A stretch of 64,000 bases of DNA from Brochothrix thermosphacta DSM 20171 = FSL F6-1036 (lineage in GTDB: Bacteria > Bacillota > Bacilli > Lactobacillales > Listeriaceae), in NCBI RefSeq assembly GCF_036884295.1, contig NZ_CP145608.1, positions 806,001 to 870,000 of the forward strand. Reading direction: 5' to 3'. The translations under genes were made by a program, and so were the position numbers. The notes under the pieces are model-generated. The model made no database searches, was not told the DNA's origin, and saw nothing but the letters and a program-made list of their open reading frames with translations. This document shows, one piece after another, positions 45,110 to 54,487 of this stretch; position 1 is the stretch's first letter, and every line of letters starts with the position of its first letter.

Positions 45110-45532
45110 ATGAAAAAATTATTTGAAACGACGGTAATTAATACAGGTGGACGTAAAGGTGAAGTTTCTTCACCAGATAATGTTTTTTATTATGATATTT
45201 CTGCACCAACTGAACTTGGTGGCGATGGCGGTTCTGGTACAAACCCGGAACAATTATTCGCAGCTGGTTACAGTGCATGTTTTAACAGTGCCTTGGAATT
45301 AGTATTACAACGCTCAAAAATAACTGCGGAAAGTAAAGTTTCTGCAACAGTGTCACTTTATAGCGATCCTGAAGACAACGGTTTTAAATTAGGTGTTATA
45401 ATGGATGTTGAATTACCTGGCGTTGAAAAAGAATTAGCGCAATCATTGGTAGAAAAAGCGCATCAAGTATGTCCGTACAGTAAAGCTACAAGCGGAAATA
45501 TTGATGTGACACTTAACCTCATCAATGCTTAA
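45110..45532 (+). CDS. ohr: Organic hydroperoxide resistance protein Ohr
   Basis: 140 residues of the OsmC/Ohr fold. The two redox cysteines are in GYSACFNSAL and HQVCPYSKAT, and GGDGGSGTNPEQLFAAGYSAC is the Ohr signature region. It reduces organic hydroperoxides (fatty-acid peroxides) with lipoyl-linked electrons. GGAGGTAAC precedes ATG45110. It lies between an OhrR-like operator and the ohrR gene, which strongly supports Ohr rather than OsmC. Confidence 0.95.
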   Translation: MKKLFETTVINTGGRKGEVSSPDNVFYYDISAPTELGGDGGSGTNPEQLFAAGYSACFNSALELVLQRSKITAESKVSATVSLYSDPEDNGFKLGVIMDVELPGVEKELAQSLVEKAHQVCPYSKATSGNIDVTLNLINA

Positions 45533-45560
45533 GCAAAAAATCAGGAAGAGGTGATGTCCA

Positions 45561-45995
45561 GTGACTCTAGATCAACAACTCTGTTTTACTGTCCATAAAC
45601 TCGCCAGACAGTTCGACCAACTCTATCGTCCTATTTTAACGAAACATGCCATTACTTATCCTCAATACTTGGTATTGCTCGTTTTATGGAAAAACGATCG
45701 ATTAACGGTGACTGAAATAGGCAATCAACTAAAGCTTGATTCGGGTACATTATCCCCAATGTTAAAACGAATGGAAAAAAGCGAATTGATTGTTAGAAAA
45801 CGTGCACTGACAGATGAACGACGTGTTGTTATCGCTTTAAGTGATACAGGACGTGCGCTTGAAGAAGCGTTGAAAAATGACGTTGCTGATTGTTTTGCAG
45901 CGTTCAAATTACCCGTAACAAAAGAATCGGAAATTCTTATAAAGCTTAATGAATTAAGCAAATTACTAAACGAAGGAAGTCTTAAAAATGAATAA
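45561..45995 (+). CDS. ohrR: MarR-family peroxide sensor OhrR
   Basis: 144 residues. The N-terminal LDQQLCFTVHKLAR carries the single reactive cysteine (Cys8 here; equivalent to Cys15 of Bacillus OhrR) and ITYPQYLVLLVLW, LDSGTLSPMLKRME and RKRALTDERRVVIALS are typical OhrR winged-helix segments. Oxidation of the cysteine releases DNA and induces ohr. GTG45561 is the start, after GAGGTGATG. The stop overlaps the next gene's start by eight bases, so a nitroreductase and a membrane protein are part of the same operon, which suggests a wider electrophile/peroxide response. Confidence 0.93.
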   Translation: MTLDQQLCFTVHKLARQFDQLYRPILTKHAITYPQYLVLLVLWKNDRLTVTEIGNQLKLDSGTLSPMLKRMEKSELIVRKRALTDERRVVIALSDTGRALEEALKNDVADCFAAFKLPVTKESEILIKLNELSKLLNEGSLKNE

Positions 45996-46644
45996 AGATA
46001 TTAAACTAATTGATGCGATTAACAATCGTCACTCCGTAAAAGAATTTGATCCAAATGTTAAAATCTCTAAAGAAGAAATGGAAGAAATGTTAAGTTTAGC
46101 AACCCGTGCACCTTCTTCGATTAACTTACAACCATGGCGTTTTGTCATTGTTGAAGCTGAAGAACAAAAGCAACAATTGGATAAACTTGTACGTTTCAAC
46201 CAAACACAATTACATACATCTTCAGCAATGATTTTAGTGTTAGGTGATAATAATCACGCGGATAAAGTTGAAGAAATCTTCAGCCAAAATGTTGCAGCAG
46301 GATCAATGACAGAAGATATTAAAAACTATTATATCCAAGCTGTAACAGAACAAATTATTAAAGCACCGGTTGAAGTTCGACGTCAATTAGCTATTTCTGA
46401 TGCTAACCTTGTAGCGATGCAAATTATGTTAGTTGCAAAAGCATATGGTTATGATACGAATCCTATTGGTGGTTATGAACGTAAAGAAGTCATGGATGTT
46501 CTTAATATTGATAGTGAACGCTATACGCCAGCAATGTTTATTGCGATTGGTAAAAGCGTAAAAGAGGCACACGGTTCTGAACGTCTTCCAATTAAAGCTA
46601 TCGCTAGTTGGAATACAGGAACTAACGGTGTAGTAGGAGAGTAA
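45988..46644 (+). CDS. Nitroreductase-family NAD(P)H-dependent oxidoreductase
   Basis: 218 residues. RHSVKEFD at the N-terminus and RAPSSINLQPWRF are the FMN-binding nitroreductase signatures; PIGGYERKEVMDVL and ERYTPAMFIAIGKS follow. It reduces nitro compounds, quinones or similar electrophiles; the physiological substrate is not evident. Translationally coupled to ohrR (overlap of eight bases), so probably induced by organic peroxides. AAGGAAG lies before ATG45988. Confidence 0.9.
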   Translation: MNKDIKLIDAINNRHSVKEFDPNVKISKEEMEEMLSLATRAPSSINLQPWRFVIVEAEEQKQQLDKLVRFNQTQLHTSSAMILVLGDNNHADKVEEIFSQNVAAGSMTEDIKNYYIQAVTEQIIKAPVEVRRQLAISDANLVAMQIMLVAKAYGYDTNPIGGYERKEVMDVLNIDSERYTPAMFIAIGKSVKEAHGSERLPIKAIASWNTGTNGVVGE

Positions 46645-46647
46645 AAA

Positions 46648-47022
46648 ATGACAATCTTAGCATATATTTTAATTATGATTGTAGCAATTGAACATCTTTA
46701 TATTCTAGCTTTAGAAATGTTCTTTTCAACCTCTACAGCAGCACGACGTACGTTTGGTGTCACTGAGGAGTTTATTGCAAACAAGCAAGTGCAATCACTA
46801 TTTGCTAATCAAGGTCTATACAATGGCTTTTTAGCAGCAGGTTTAATTTGGGGCTTATTGATTGTGCCGAGCGCTTTTCAATTTAGTGCGGTGGTCTTCT
46901 TTTTAAGCTGTGTTATTATCGCCGCGGTTTATGGTGGTTTAACAGCGAATAAAGGGATCTTAATTAAACAAGGATCACCTGCAATTCTAGCGTTAATTGT
47001 TACGTTAATCGCCTTAGGTTAA
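46648..47022 (+). CDS. DUF1304 family membrane protein
   Basis: 124 residues with four predicted membrane helices (about 2-24, 52-72, 77-97 and 102-123) and the conserved IEHLYILALEMF and FANQGLYNGFLAAGL segments of DUF1304. Function unknown. It starts three bases after the nitroreductase stop, with GGAGAG upstream, making it the fourth gene of the ohr operon, which then ends at a bidirectional terminator. Confidence 0.88.
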   Translation: MTILAYILIMIVAIEHLYILALEMFFSTSTAARRTFGVTEEFIANKQVQSLFANQGLYNGFLAAGLIWGLLIVPSAFQFSAVVFFLSCVIIAAVYGGLTANKGILIKQGSPAILALIVTLIALG

Positions 47023-47023
47023 T

Positions 47024-47065
47024 AAAAAAGCAGGTCTGCTATATTTAGCGGACCTGCTTTTTTTA
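47024..47065. terminator. Bidirectional terminator between the ohr operon and the minus-strand gene
   Basis: AAAAAAGCAGGTC-(T)-GCT pairs with AGC-(G)-GACCTGCTTTTTTT, with A and T runs on the two sides. Confidence 0.92.
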
Positions 47066-47596
47066 TTATTTAACTTCACCGTGGAATTTTTTTAAAATTT
47101 TATCGGTTGTTTTGTAATCATCTTCTGTGACGATATATTTTTCACGTTTATATACTTTTTGACGTTCGCCCCAACCTTCACTTGTGCGAGGACGTTCCAT
47201 TTTGTATTCTTTGTATTCAATTGTTAATGTTTTTTGAGCAACTGGAACGTTAACACGTTTAAGTTTATAAACATCTAACATTGAATAAAAAGCTTTTTTG
47301 CGAATTTCACTTGTTGATGATGGGTCCTTAATTACTGTCATTGCAGCGGACATGATCTCTGCTTCGGGAGCATCGTCACCATAGATAAAATCAGCATCGT
47401 TAACGATTAATGAAGCATCAAAAGCGTTGTCTTCAGTTAAACCATAAACTGCTTTTATTTTTGAAACAAGGGCTTTGTGATCCATTGCATCCTTTGCCTT
47501 TTTAGTCGTTGTTTTCTTGAATTCATTTGAGTAAAAGATATCTCTTACCATTGCAAGGTCTATTGCCTTGTCCATTATTTTCACACGTCGAGCCAT
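47066..47596 (-). CDS. Hypothetical cytosolic protein
   Basis: 176 residues, Lys-rich and mostly helical at the N-terminus (MDKAIDLAMVRDIFYSNEF, KKTTTKKAKDAMDHK), with a basic C-terminal part (TIEYKEYKMERP, KVYKREKYIVTEDD). No signal, membrane segment or enzymatic motif; I do not recognise it. GAGGAGG lies eight bases before the ATG on the minus strand, a strong signal that makes the gene real. It is next to, but about 100 bases downstream from, the two-component genes on the same strand and could be transcribed with them. Confidence 0.7.
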   Translation of the reverse strand: MARRVKIMDKAIDLAMVRDIFYSNEFKKTTTKKAKDAMDHKALVSKIKAVYGLTEDNAFDASLIVNDADFIYGDDAPEAEIMSAAMTVIKDPSSTSEIRKKAFYSMLDVYKLKRVNVPVAQKTLTIEYKEYKMERPRTSEGWGERQKVYKREKYIVTEDDYKTTDKILKKFHGEVK

Positions 47597-47696
47597 TAAA
47601 AAATTCCTCCTCTATATCTACATCATTAAAAGTATAACACATTATCTCCAGAAAAGAATCATCACTTTAAGGATGATTAAAGATTATTCGTTTAAC

Positions 47697-49118
47697 TTAA
47701 ACAGTCAGCAAAGGCAGTTTTATAATGAAGCAAGTACCAGAACCTTCTTCACTTTTAACTTCAACAGTACCATCATGAAAGGCGATAAGTTGTTTTACAA
47801 TCGATAAACCAATACCTGATTCACCATATTTTGTGTTTGTTCGCGAGATATCCGCTTTATAGAATCGTTCCCAAATCTCTTCGATATCTTCCTGTTTAAT
47901 ACCGATTCCCGTATCTTCAACTTCAATCACCGTATGATGACTTGTGTTGTAACCTCTAAGAGCAACTGTTCCATTATCTGTAAATTGAATACTATTCTTA
48001 ACTATATTAATCAATACTTGCGTCATACGATCGTAGTCAGCATGTAACATGATTTTTTCAGAAACATCTACCGTGATTTGATCGCCTTTTTTATCAGCAG
48101 CAAATGCAAGAGAATCTTTGACAATTTCAAACAATTCTTGTAATTGGAACGTTTCTTTTTTGAGCGTCACTTGATTTGTACGGATTCTTTCATAATCAAT
48201 ATTTTCGTTGACCAATCGTATCAGACGTTTGGATTCAGTTTGGATTAAACGAATACTTTCTTCTGCATCTTCAAGCGGTATAACATTTGTAGCTAAAGCA
48301 TCGGAAACGCCGCTAATCGTTGTGAGTGGTGTACGTAATTCATGTGAAACATCGACTGTAAACTGACGACGACGACGTTCTTGCAATGCAACTTCTTCAT
48401 TGGATTGTTTGAGTGAAGAAGCCATTTTATCGAAATCATTCGCTAAATCACCAATTTCATCACGATCTTTTGAATTTAGTTGAACATCAAAATCACCACT
48501 TGTAATCGATTGTGTTGCTCGTTGTAATTTAGTGATGCGATTAACTTGGAAACGAGAGAACATGTAGCTAAGAACCAAAGCAATTAACAATGAAGCACCG
48601 CTTGCAATAATGACATTATTTCGTAAAAGAGCGATAGCTTTTTGTGTTTCTGAAACAGGGGACATCAGTAATATACCACCTGCAAATGTACCGTTATTGT
48701 TAGTTATAGGTGTCAGTACGAAGGAGACCGTACGGTTAAATCGTGTATCTTCAAAAGGAACTGAGACTTGATTCCCATTCTTTAGATTTTCCCATTCTTG
48801 AGAGTCAATTTGAAAAGAGACACCGGGTTGAGCATAACGAAATCTTTTTTCTGAATCAAATAAAATGATGGTAGCATCTTTGGCATTGAGTAGCGTTTGG
48901 TATTTTTCGACAGTTTCGATACTAATCGTATTATCTGTTTTTTTAAACTCCTTGGCCATCGCAGAGCCAAAACGCTTGAGCTCATCAACTTTTCCTTCGT
49001 AAACATAGTTAGAAAGAAAATGCGTCATTAAAATTGCAATTGTGGCACTTGTGGCAAGGACGATAAATAAATTTGTAAGAAAAAGCTGTGTGAAATATTT
49101 AATTTTCATAACAATCAT
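47697..49118 (-). CDS. Two-component sensor histidine kinase
   Basis: 473 residues. Membrane helix about 10-33, an extracytoplasmic sensor domain (about 35-165), second helix about 165-187, HAMP (about 190-245), H-box FTVDVSHELRTPLTTISGV, then N-box NIVKNSIQF, DTGIGI, ERFYKAD and GESGIGLSIVKQL. The start ATG49118 overlaps the regulator's stop by four bases (ATGA), so the pair is coupled. In Listeria a two-component pair also lies between recD2 and alaS (as I recall lmo1507/1508), linked to ABC-type drug export; no transporter genes are next to it here. The signal is unknown. Confidence 0.92.
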   Translation of the reverse strand: MIVMKIKYFTQLFLTNLFIVLATSATIAILMTHFLSNYVYEGKVDELKRFGSAMAKEFKKTDNTISIETVEKYQTLLNAKDATIILFDSEKRFRYAQPGVSFQIDSQEWENLKNGNQVSVPFEDTRFNRTVSFVLTPITNNNGTFAGGILLMSPVSETQKAIALLRNNVIIASGASLLIALVLSYMFSRFQVNRITKLQRATQSITSGDFDVQLNSKDRDEIGDLANDFDKMASSLKQSNEEVALQERRRRQFTVDVSHELRTPLTTISGVSDALATNVIPLEDAEESIRLIQTESKRLIRLVNENIDYERIRTNQVTLKKETFQLQELFEIVKDSLAFAADKKGDQITVDVSEKIMLHADYDRMTQVLINIVKNSIQFTDNGTVALRGYNTSHHTVIEVEDTGIGIKQEDIEEIWERFYKADISRTNTKYGESGIGLSIVKQLIAFHDGTVEVKSEEGSGTCFIIKLPLLTV

Positions 49119-49813
49119 TCCGTTTCATCAAATTTATAACCAACACCCCAAACTGTATGAATGAAGGAATGTGACTCAGTCGATATTTTTTTTCGAAGAC
49201 GTTTAATATGAACATCGACCGTACGTTCGTCACCATAAAATTGATAACCCCATACATGTTCTAATAACTGTTCACGTGAAAAAACTTGGCGTGGATGTTC
49301 CATTAAAAAGTAAAGTAAATCAAATTCCTTGGGTGTAAGTGCCGCCAGAGCAGTACCTTTGTAAAATAATTCGTGTGTCACACGGCTGATTTTAAAATAT
49401 TCAGTTGTTAAAGTATCTGTATCTTCCGTTTCTTCTTTTTTTACACCGCTAGACGATCGGCGCGAAACGGCCTTAATACGAGCCATTAAAGTGAGGGCAT
49501 TAAAAGGTTTAGTGACATAATCATCAGCACCTAATTCCAAACCTAGTACTTGATCAGCTTCTGATTCTTTCGCAGTTAAAATAATGATTGGCACGTTACT
49601 AAATTCACGGATTGCCATAACAATGGACATACCGTCGAGTGAAGGCAACATCAAATCCACAATTAAAATATCAAAATCTTCAGGTGTCGCTTTAAACAAA
49701 TCAAGACCTTCTTGGCCATCGTGTGCAAATACAGACTCAAAGCCTTCTTTTTTGAAAAACATATTTACCATTTTACAAACGCTCTCATTATCTTCTATCA
49801 TTAGTAGTTTCAT
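49115..49813 (-). CDS. OmpR/PhoB-family response regulator
   Basis: 232 residues. Receiver domain with acidic pair ED (7-8), phosphoacceptor Asp53 in LIVDLMLPSLDG and Lys in YVTKPF; DNA-binding winged helix (about 135-230) with LTPKEFDLLYFLMEHPRQVFSREQLLEHVWGY and TVDVHIKRLRKKI. It is phosphorylated by the coupled kinase and regulates unknown genes. Divergent from alaS. Confidence 0.94.
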   Translation of the reverse strand: MKLLMIEDNESVCKMVNMFFKKEGFESVFAHDGQEGLDLFKATPEDFDILIVDLMLPSLDGMSIVMAIREFSNVPIIILTAKESEADQVLGLELGADDYVTKPFNALTLMARIKAVSRRSSSGVKKEETEDTDTLTTEYFKISRVTHELFYKGTALAALTPKEFDLLYFLMEHPRQVFSREQLLEHVWGYQFYGDERTVDVHIKRLRKKISTESHSFIHTVWGVGYKFDETE

Positions 49814-49958
49814 TTGTTTTATCCCCCAGAGTTCATAGTAACTGGCTACATAAAATAGCTTTACCTTTACTATACTCGAAAAAAACTAGAATAGTGTGTA
49901 AAAACTATTAACAAATCATTAAAAGTACAATTACTTTAGTATTAACAGAAAATTTCAG

Positions 49959-49987
49959 TTGAAATAAGCAAGAATATCATCTAAAAT
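49959..49987 (+). promoter_or_regulatory. Promoter of alaS
   Basis: TTGAAA (49959-49964), 17-bp spacer, TAAAAT (49982-49987). Transcription would start near 49994, at the beginning of the T-box leader. Confidence 0.75.
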
Positions 49988-49993
49988 GATTGT

Positions 49994-50231
49994 ATAAGAA
50001 TAAAGTGAAATTTTGAAAAGGAATATTTTGCAAAGGTGAATGAAAGAGAGGCGGTTGCACGGCTGAAACAACTGCTCATCATCAGTGAAATACGCTACCT
50101 TTTTCGAGCATAACCTGCCGTCTCATCAACGTTAAATGATGTTTGAGAGGTAATGATGTCTATGTCGTTGCAATTAGGGTGGTACCGCGAATTTTCGTCC
50201 CTAATATTGCAAAGGGATAGCTTTTTTTATT
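49994..50231 (+). promoter_or_regulatory. Alanine T-box leader
   Basis: The T-box sequence AGGGTGGTACCGCG is at 50176-50189. Stem I lies at about 50040-50125 (GAGAGGCGGTTGCACGGC ... GCCGTCTC) with a likely GCT alanine specifier at 50094-50096 followed by A. The terminator is formed by TTGCAATTAGGG (50168-50179) with CCCTAATATTGCAA and the T run at 50222-50228; the T-box bulge can form the competing antiterminator. Uncharged tRNA-Ala binding would allow transcription of alaS. Confidence 0.93.
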
Positions 50232-50254
50232 TATATAGAGGAGGAATTTAACTA

Positions 50255-52900
50255 ATGAAAGCTTTAAAGGGTGCAGAAATACGTCAAATGTTTTTAGAAT
50301 TTTTTGAATCAAAAGGTCATAAAATTGAGCCAAGTGCTTCACTTGTGCCAAAAGAGGACCCGACTTTACTATGGATTAATTCGGGAGTAGCAACATTGAA
50401 AAAATATTTTGACGGTACAGTTATCTCAGACAATCCTCGTTTAACAAATGCTCAAAAAGCAATTCGTACGAACGATATTGAGAATGTCGGAAAAACAGCA
50501 CGTCATCATACATTTTTTGAAATGCTTGGTAACTTTTCTATCGGCGATTATTTCCGTGAAGATGCCATTAAATGGGCTTGGGAATTATTAACAAGTGATG
50601 AGTGGTTCGCAATGCCAAAAGATAAACTATATGTGACTGTTTTTCCAGAAGATACGGAATCAATTGCTGTATGGAAGTCGTTAGGTTTATCGGATGATCG
50701 TATTATTCCGATTGAAGATAACTTCTGGGAAATTGGTGCTGGACCTTCCGGACCAAATACAGAAATTTTTTACGATCGTGGCGAAGCGTACGATAAAGAA
50801 AAAATTGGTTTGCGTTTGTTAGCAGAGGATTTAGAGAATGACCGTTACATTGAAATATGGAACGTAGTACTTTCACAATTTAATGCTGATCCAGCAGTTC
50901 CTCGTAGTGAGTACAAAGAGCTTCCAAACAAAAACATTGATACGGGGATGGGTCTTGAACGAATGGCTTGTGTGTTACAAGAAGTTGAAACTAACTTTGA
51001 GAGCGATTTATTTATGCCCATCATCAATCATGTTGAAAAAATTGCAGGTGTAAACTATTCTACAAGCGATGTACAAACAAAAACAGCATTTAAAGTAATT
51101 GCTGATCATATTCGTACGGTTGCTTTTGCAGTAGGTGATGGTGCATTACCTTCAAATGAAGGTCGTGGATATGTACTTCGTCGTTTAATTCGTCGAGCAG
51201 TTCGTTACGCTAAGTTCTTAAATATCGAAAAACCATTCATGTATGAATTAGTAGGCACAGTTGCTAAAAACATGAGTGACTTTTATCCAGAAGTATTACA
51301 AAATCAAGCGTTTATCGAAAAAGTGATTCGTAATGAAGAAGAGCGTTTCCATGAAACATTAAATGATGGTTTAGCAATTTTGGAAAAATTAATTACAGAT
51401 GCGAAAGCTGCAGGTACAAAAGAACTACCAGGCGAAGCTATCTTTAAATTATATGATACATATGGTTTTCCAGTCGAGTTAACAGAAGAGTATGCCGAAG
51501 ATCAAGGGTTAAAAGTTGATCATGAAGCGTTTGAAATTGAAATGAATAAACAACGTCAACGCGCACGTGATGCACGTTCAACAGAAGGATCAATGAATAT
51601 TCAAAGCGATGTTCTTTCAAAAATAACAGTTGCAAGTGAATTTGTAGGTTATACTCACACTGCTATTGAAGCGAACATTGTTGCAATCATTAAAGATGGT
51701 GAACAAGTAAAAGAATTGGCAGCTGGTGAAACGGGTGACGTTATTTTTGATAAAACACCTTTTTATGCTCAAGCCGGTGGTCAAGTTGCTGATATAGGGA
51801 CAATTACTTCTGCTGATGTTGCAGCAAGTGTAACAGCCGTTCAAAAAGCACCACAACAACAAAATCTTCACAGTGTTAGCGTAGAAAAAGGAACGTTAGC
51901 GGAAGGTTCTAGCTATCATTTGGAAATTGATGCTGCAGCGCGTCGTTTGATTGTTAAAAATCATACAGCGACTCATTTATTACACCGTGCACTCAAGAAT
52001 GTTTTAGGTGAACATGTTAACCAAGCAGGTTCATTAGTTGATTCTGAACGTTTACGTTTTGATTTCTCGCATTTTGGTCAAATTACAGCAGATGAATTAA
52101 AAGTAATTGAAGCTGAAGTTAATGCACGTATTTGGGATGAAATTCCTGTTGTTATTGAAGAAAAAGGTATTGAAGAAGCCAAAGAATTGGGCGCAATGAT
52201 GCTCTTCGGTGAAAAATACGGAGATGTTGTGCGTGTTGTTCAAGTAGGCGATTATAGTCTGGAATTCTGTGGAGGCGTACATGTAAAAAATACTTCTGAA
52301 ATCGGTATTTTTAAAATTGTTTCCGAAAGTGGAACAGGAGCAGGTATCCGTCGTATTGAAGCAGTAACTAGCCAAGCTGCATATGCTCATGACAATCAAT
52401 TAATCGAAGCGTTAAGCACAACAGCAACAACGCTTAAAACGTCAGTAAGTGATGTGCCTGTTAAAGCGTTACAATTACAAGCAGATTTAAAAACAGCACA
52501 ACAAGAAAATGAAAAATTAACAGCACGTTTGTCTGCGCAAGCGGCACAATCATTGTTTGAAAACCCAGAACAAATTGATGGTGTAAATGTTACGGCAGCA
52601 AAAGTAGATGTAAAAGATATGAACCAATTACGTCAATTAGTAGATTTATGGAAACAAAAAGAAGAAAGTGGTATTGTCGTATTAATTGCATCACCAGAAA
52701 GTGATAAAGTAAATATTATTGCAGCAGTATCACCTGATTTAATTAAAAAAGGCTTCAAAGCAGGGGCACTTGTAAAAGAAGTAGCGGTTATAACAGGCGG
52801 TAACGGTGGTGGACGCCCTGATATGGCTCAAGCTGGAGGGAAAGATGCAAGTCAAATTCCAGCCGCTTTAGAGGCAGTTAAAGCATGGGTAAAAGCTTAA
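50255..52900 (+). CDS. alaS: Alanyl-tRNA synthetase
   Basis: 881 residues, full length. Class II catalytic domain (about 1-360; [14 protein letters not shown] motif 2, GMGLERMA motif 3), the editing domain with HTATHLLH and FCGGVHV zinc ligands (about 560-670), and the C-terminal oligomerisation/DHHA1 region ending [15 protein letters not shown]. It charges tRNA-Ala and clears mischarged Ser and Gly. GAGGAGGAATT precedes ATG50255. Controlled by the T-box upstream; a family-2 hairpin 80 bases after the stop may end the transcript. Confidence 0.97.
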   Translation: MKALKGAEIRQMFLEFFESKGHKIEPSASLVPKEDPTLLWINSGVATLKKYFDGTVISDNPRLTNAQKAIRTNDIENVGKTARHHTFFEMLGNFSIGDYFREDAIKWAWELLTSDEWFAMPKDKLYVTVFPEDTESIAVWKSLGLSDDRIIPIEDNFWEIGAGPSGPNTEIFYDRGEAYDKEKIGLRLLAEDLENDRYIEIWNVVLSQFNADPAVPRSEYKELPNKNIDTGMGLERMACVLQEVETNFESDLFMPIINHVEKIAGVNYSTSDVQTKTAFKVIADHIRTVAFAVGDGALPSNEGRGYVLRRLIRRAVRYAKFLNIEKPFMYELVGTVAKNMSDFYPEVLQNQAFIEKVIRNEEERFHETLNDGLAILEKLITDAKAAGTKELPGEAIFKLYDTYGFPVELTEEYAEDQGLKVDHEAFEIEMNKQRQRARDARSTEGSMNIQSDVLSKITVASEFVGYTHTAIEANIVAIIKDGEQVKELAAGETGDVIFDKTPFYAQAGGQVADIGTITSADVAASVTAVQKAPQQQNLHSVSVEKGTLAEGSSYHLEIDAAARRLIVKNHTATHLLHRALKNVLGEHVNQAGSLVDSERLRFDFSHFGQITADELKVIEAEVNARIWDEIPVVIEEKGIEEAKELGAMMLFGEKYGDVVRVVQVGDYSLEFCGGVHVKNTSEIGIFKIVSESGTGAGIRRIEAVTSQAAYAHDNQLIEALSTTATTLKTSVSDVPVKALQLQADLKTAQQENEKLTARLSAQAAQSLFENPEQIDGVNVTAAKVDVKDMNQLRQLVDLWKQKEESGIVVLIASPESDKVNIIAAVSPDLIKKGFKAGALVKEVAVITGGNGGGRPDMAQAGGKDASQIPAALEAVKAWVKA

Positions 52901-52980
52901 TCGTATTTTAAATCATAGTTGAAATGTCATAATTTCTAGCTTGTTGAGTTGAAAATATGAAAATAAAGACAGTAAACTGA

Positions 52981-53022
52981 AAAAGCAACGTTTTGACGAT
53001 TTTTGTCAGAATGTTGCTTTTC
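52981..53022 (+). repeat. Family-2 hairpin after alaS
   Basis: AAAAGCAAC-(G)-TTTTGACG...TTGTCAGA-ATGTTGCTTTT. The outer stem GCAAC/GTTGC differs from all other copies but still pairs, while the TTTGACG...TGTCA core is kept. With A and T runs it could terminate alaS. The rest of 52901-53284 has no gene, only the ireB promoter. Confidence 0.8.
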
Positions 53023-53217
53023 TCATTGCTATAGTTGAGTAATGTTAGTATTGAAACATAATTAAAGTAATGTAAAAAGAGTAATGATACATTTAAGTTA
53101 ATTGCAGAAAAAATTATTATTTTAAAAACACTTTTTTTGAGCAATCCACTCGCATTTTTAAGTGTTAACATATAAAATATTACACAGTGCTTACAATCAG
53201 ACAGATTTACTTTATGT

Positions 53218-53246
53218 TTGTGAGATACTGATAAATGGTGTAGAAT
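53218..53246 (+). promoter_or_regulatory. Promoter of ireB-ruvX-yrzB
   Basis: TTGTGA (53218-53223), 17-bp spacer, TAGAAT (53241-53246), about 38 bases before ireB. Confidence 0.65.
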
Positions 53247-53284
53247 AAGATTGTATTCTAGCTTAGGAAGAAGAGGTGTTTATG

Positions 53285-53554
53285 ATGCGTCCTTTTGACG
53301 AAACAATGAGATACGATTTTGGTGATGATCTGAATAAACCAGCCATAAAAGATGTGTTGCAAAAAGTTTATGTTGCACTCGAAGAAAAAGGATACAACCC
53401 CACAGGGCAAATAGTGGGATATCTTTTAAGTGGTGACCCTGCTTATATTCCGCGACATAATGAAGCTAGACAATTAATTCGTGGACTTGAGCGCGATGAA
53501 ATTATCGAAGAATTGGTTAACAGTTATTTAAAAGTGGAAAGTGAGAGCAACTAA
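53285..53554 (+). CDS. ireB: IreB-family regulatory phosphoprotein (UPF0297, YrzL)
   Basis: 89 residues. FDETMRYDF at the N-terminus, [24 protein letters not shown] and [18 protein letters not shown] are near-invariant in this family. In Enterococcus IreB is a substrate of a PASTA kinase and modulates cephalosporin resistance; the same role here is inference. AAGAGGTG fits ATG53285. First gene of the widely conserved ireB-ruvX-DUF1292 operon; ruvX starts three bases after its stop. Confidence 0.93.
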   Translation: MRPFDETMRYDFGDDLNKPAIKDVLQKVYVALEEKGYNPTGQIVGYLLSGDPAYIPRHNEARQLIRGLERDEIIEELVNSYLKVESESN

Positions 53555-53557
53555 CTT

Positions 53558-53974
53558 ATGAGAACGATGGGACTGGATGTTGGTTCACATACAGTGGGCG
53601 TTGCAATCAGTGACACACTTGGATGGACAGCTCAAGGAATAGAAACAATACGTATCAATGAAGAAAAAGAAAATTTCGGATTTGATCGTGTCGCAGAATT
53701 GATTAAGGAGTATACTGTAACGAAAGTTGTAGTAGGATATCCAAAGAATATGAATAATTCTATTGGGCCAAGAGCAGAAGCTGCTGAGCGTTATGCAGCC
53801 TCGATTGGTGAACTCTTTAACCTTCCTGTTGTTTTATGGGATGAACGTCTAACGACAGTTGCTGCAGAGCGAATGCTAATAGAAGGCGATGTCAGACGAA
53901 ACAAACGTAAAGGTGTTATTGATAAAATTGCTGCAGGATTAATTTTACAAGGCTACCTTGATTCACAATCTTAA
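53558..53974 (+). CDS. ruvX: RuvX/YqgF-family putative 16S pre-rRNA nuclease
   Basis: 138 residues of the RNase H fold. [16 protein letters not shown] holds the first catalytic Asp, [17 protein letters not shown] and [14 protein letters not shown] the others. YqgF proteins process the 5' end of 16S rRNA; a Holliday-junction role was once proposed. Called yrrK in Bacillus, in the same order between yrzL and yrzB. Confidence 0.94.
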   Translation: MRTMGLDVGSHTVGVAISDTLGWTAQGIETIRINEEKENFGFDRVAELIKEYTVTKVVVGYPKNMNNSIGPRAEAAERYAASIGELFNLPVVLWDERLTTVAAERMLIEGDVRRNKRKGVIDKIAAGLILQGYLDSQS

Positions 53975-53994
53975 TTAATAAGGAGAGATATATT

Positions 53995-54318
53995 ATGAGC
54001 GAAAACAATCACGAACACGAACATGCACACGATCATGAACACATTACAGTTATTGATGAAAATGGTAACGAGGAACTCTATGCAGTATTATTAACATTTG
54101 AACCAGAAAAAGAAAGTCCTTTCTTCGGTAACTCTTATGTTTATTGCTACCCAGAGAGTGAACATGATGCAGAGGAAGTTGAATTACAAGTTTACACTTA
54201 CATCCAACAACCTGATGGTACTGCTGGTGAATTAAAACCAGTTCTTGAAGATGACGAGTGGGAAATGGTAGAAGAAGTATTAAACACATTCCTAGTTGAC
54301 GAAGAAGAAGCTGAATAA
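53995..54318 (+). CDS. yrzB: DUF1292 family protein (UPF0473, YrzB)
   Basis: 107 residues, strongly acidic. The N-terminus is His/Glu rich (NNHEHEHAHDHEH), suggesting metal binding; the DUF1292 body follows (ITVIDENGNEELYAVLLTFE, KSPFFGNSYVYCYP-like). Function unknown. AAGGAGAG precedes ATG53995. Last gene of the operon; a terminator follows. Confidence 0.9.
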   Translation: MSENNHEHEHAHDHEHITVIDENGNEELYAVLLTFEPEKESPFFGNSYVYCYPESEHDAEEVELQVYTYIQQPDGTAGELKPVLEDDEWEMVEEVLNTFLVDEEEAE

Positions 54319-54329
54319 TAAATGAGTCA

Positions 54330-54367
54330 CCCTTTCTTTCCTATTAGGAGAGAAAGGGTTTTTTATT
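54330..54367 (+). terminator. Terminator after yrzB
   Basis: CCCTTTCT-(TTC)-CTATTAG-(GA)-GAGAAAGGG followed by a T-rich tail. Confidence 0.88.
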
Positions 54368-54418
54368 TTTAAAATAATTACCATAACGTACATTTCTATA
54401 ATTGTTAACTATTAACCC

Positions 54419-54447
54419 TTGAAAAAAATCACGAATATCGCTATTAT
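54419..54447 (+). promoter_or_regulatory. Promoter of mltG
   Basis: TTGAAA (54419-54424), exactly 17 bp, TATTAT (54442-54447). Confidence 0.72.
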
Positions 54448-54487
54448 AGATAAAGGAACTTGAGGACGTACAGAAAAGAGGAGAAAA

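Noticed and set aside
47568-47807. 79-aa plus-strand frame over the kinase 3' end
   Set aside because: Mostly antisense to the histidine kinase coding region and without a start signal.
52908-53171. 87-aa minus-strand frame after alaS
   Set aside because: Covers the family-2 hairpin and A+T-rich spacer; no ribosome-binding site; Phe/Ile/Leu-rich shadow.
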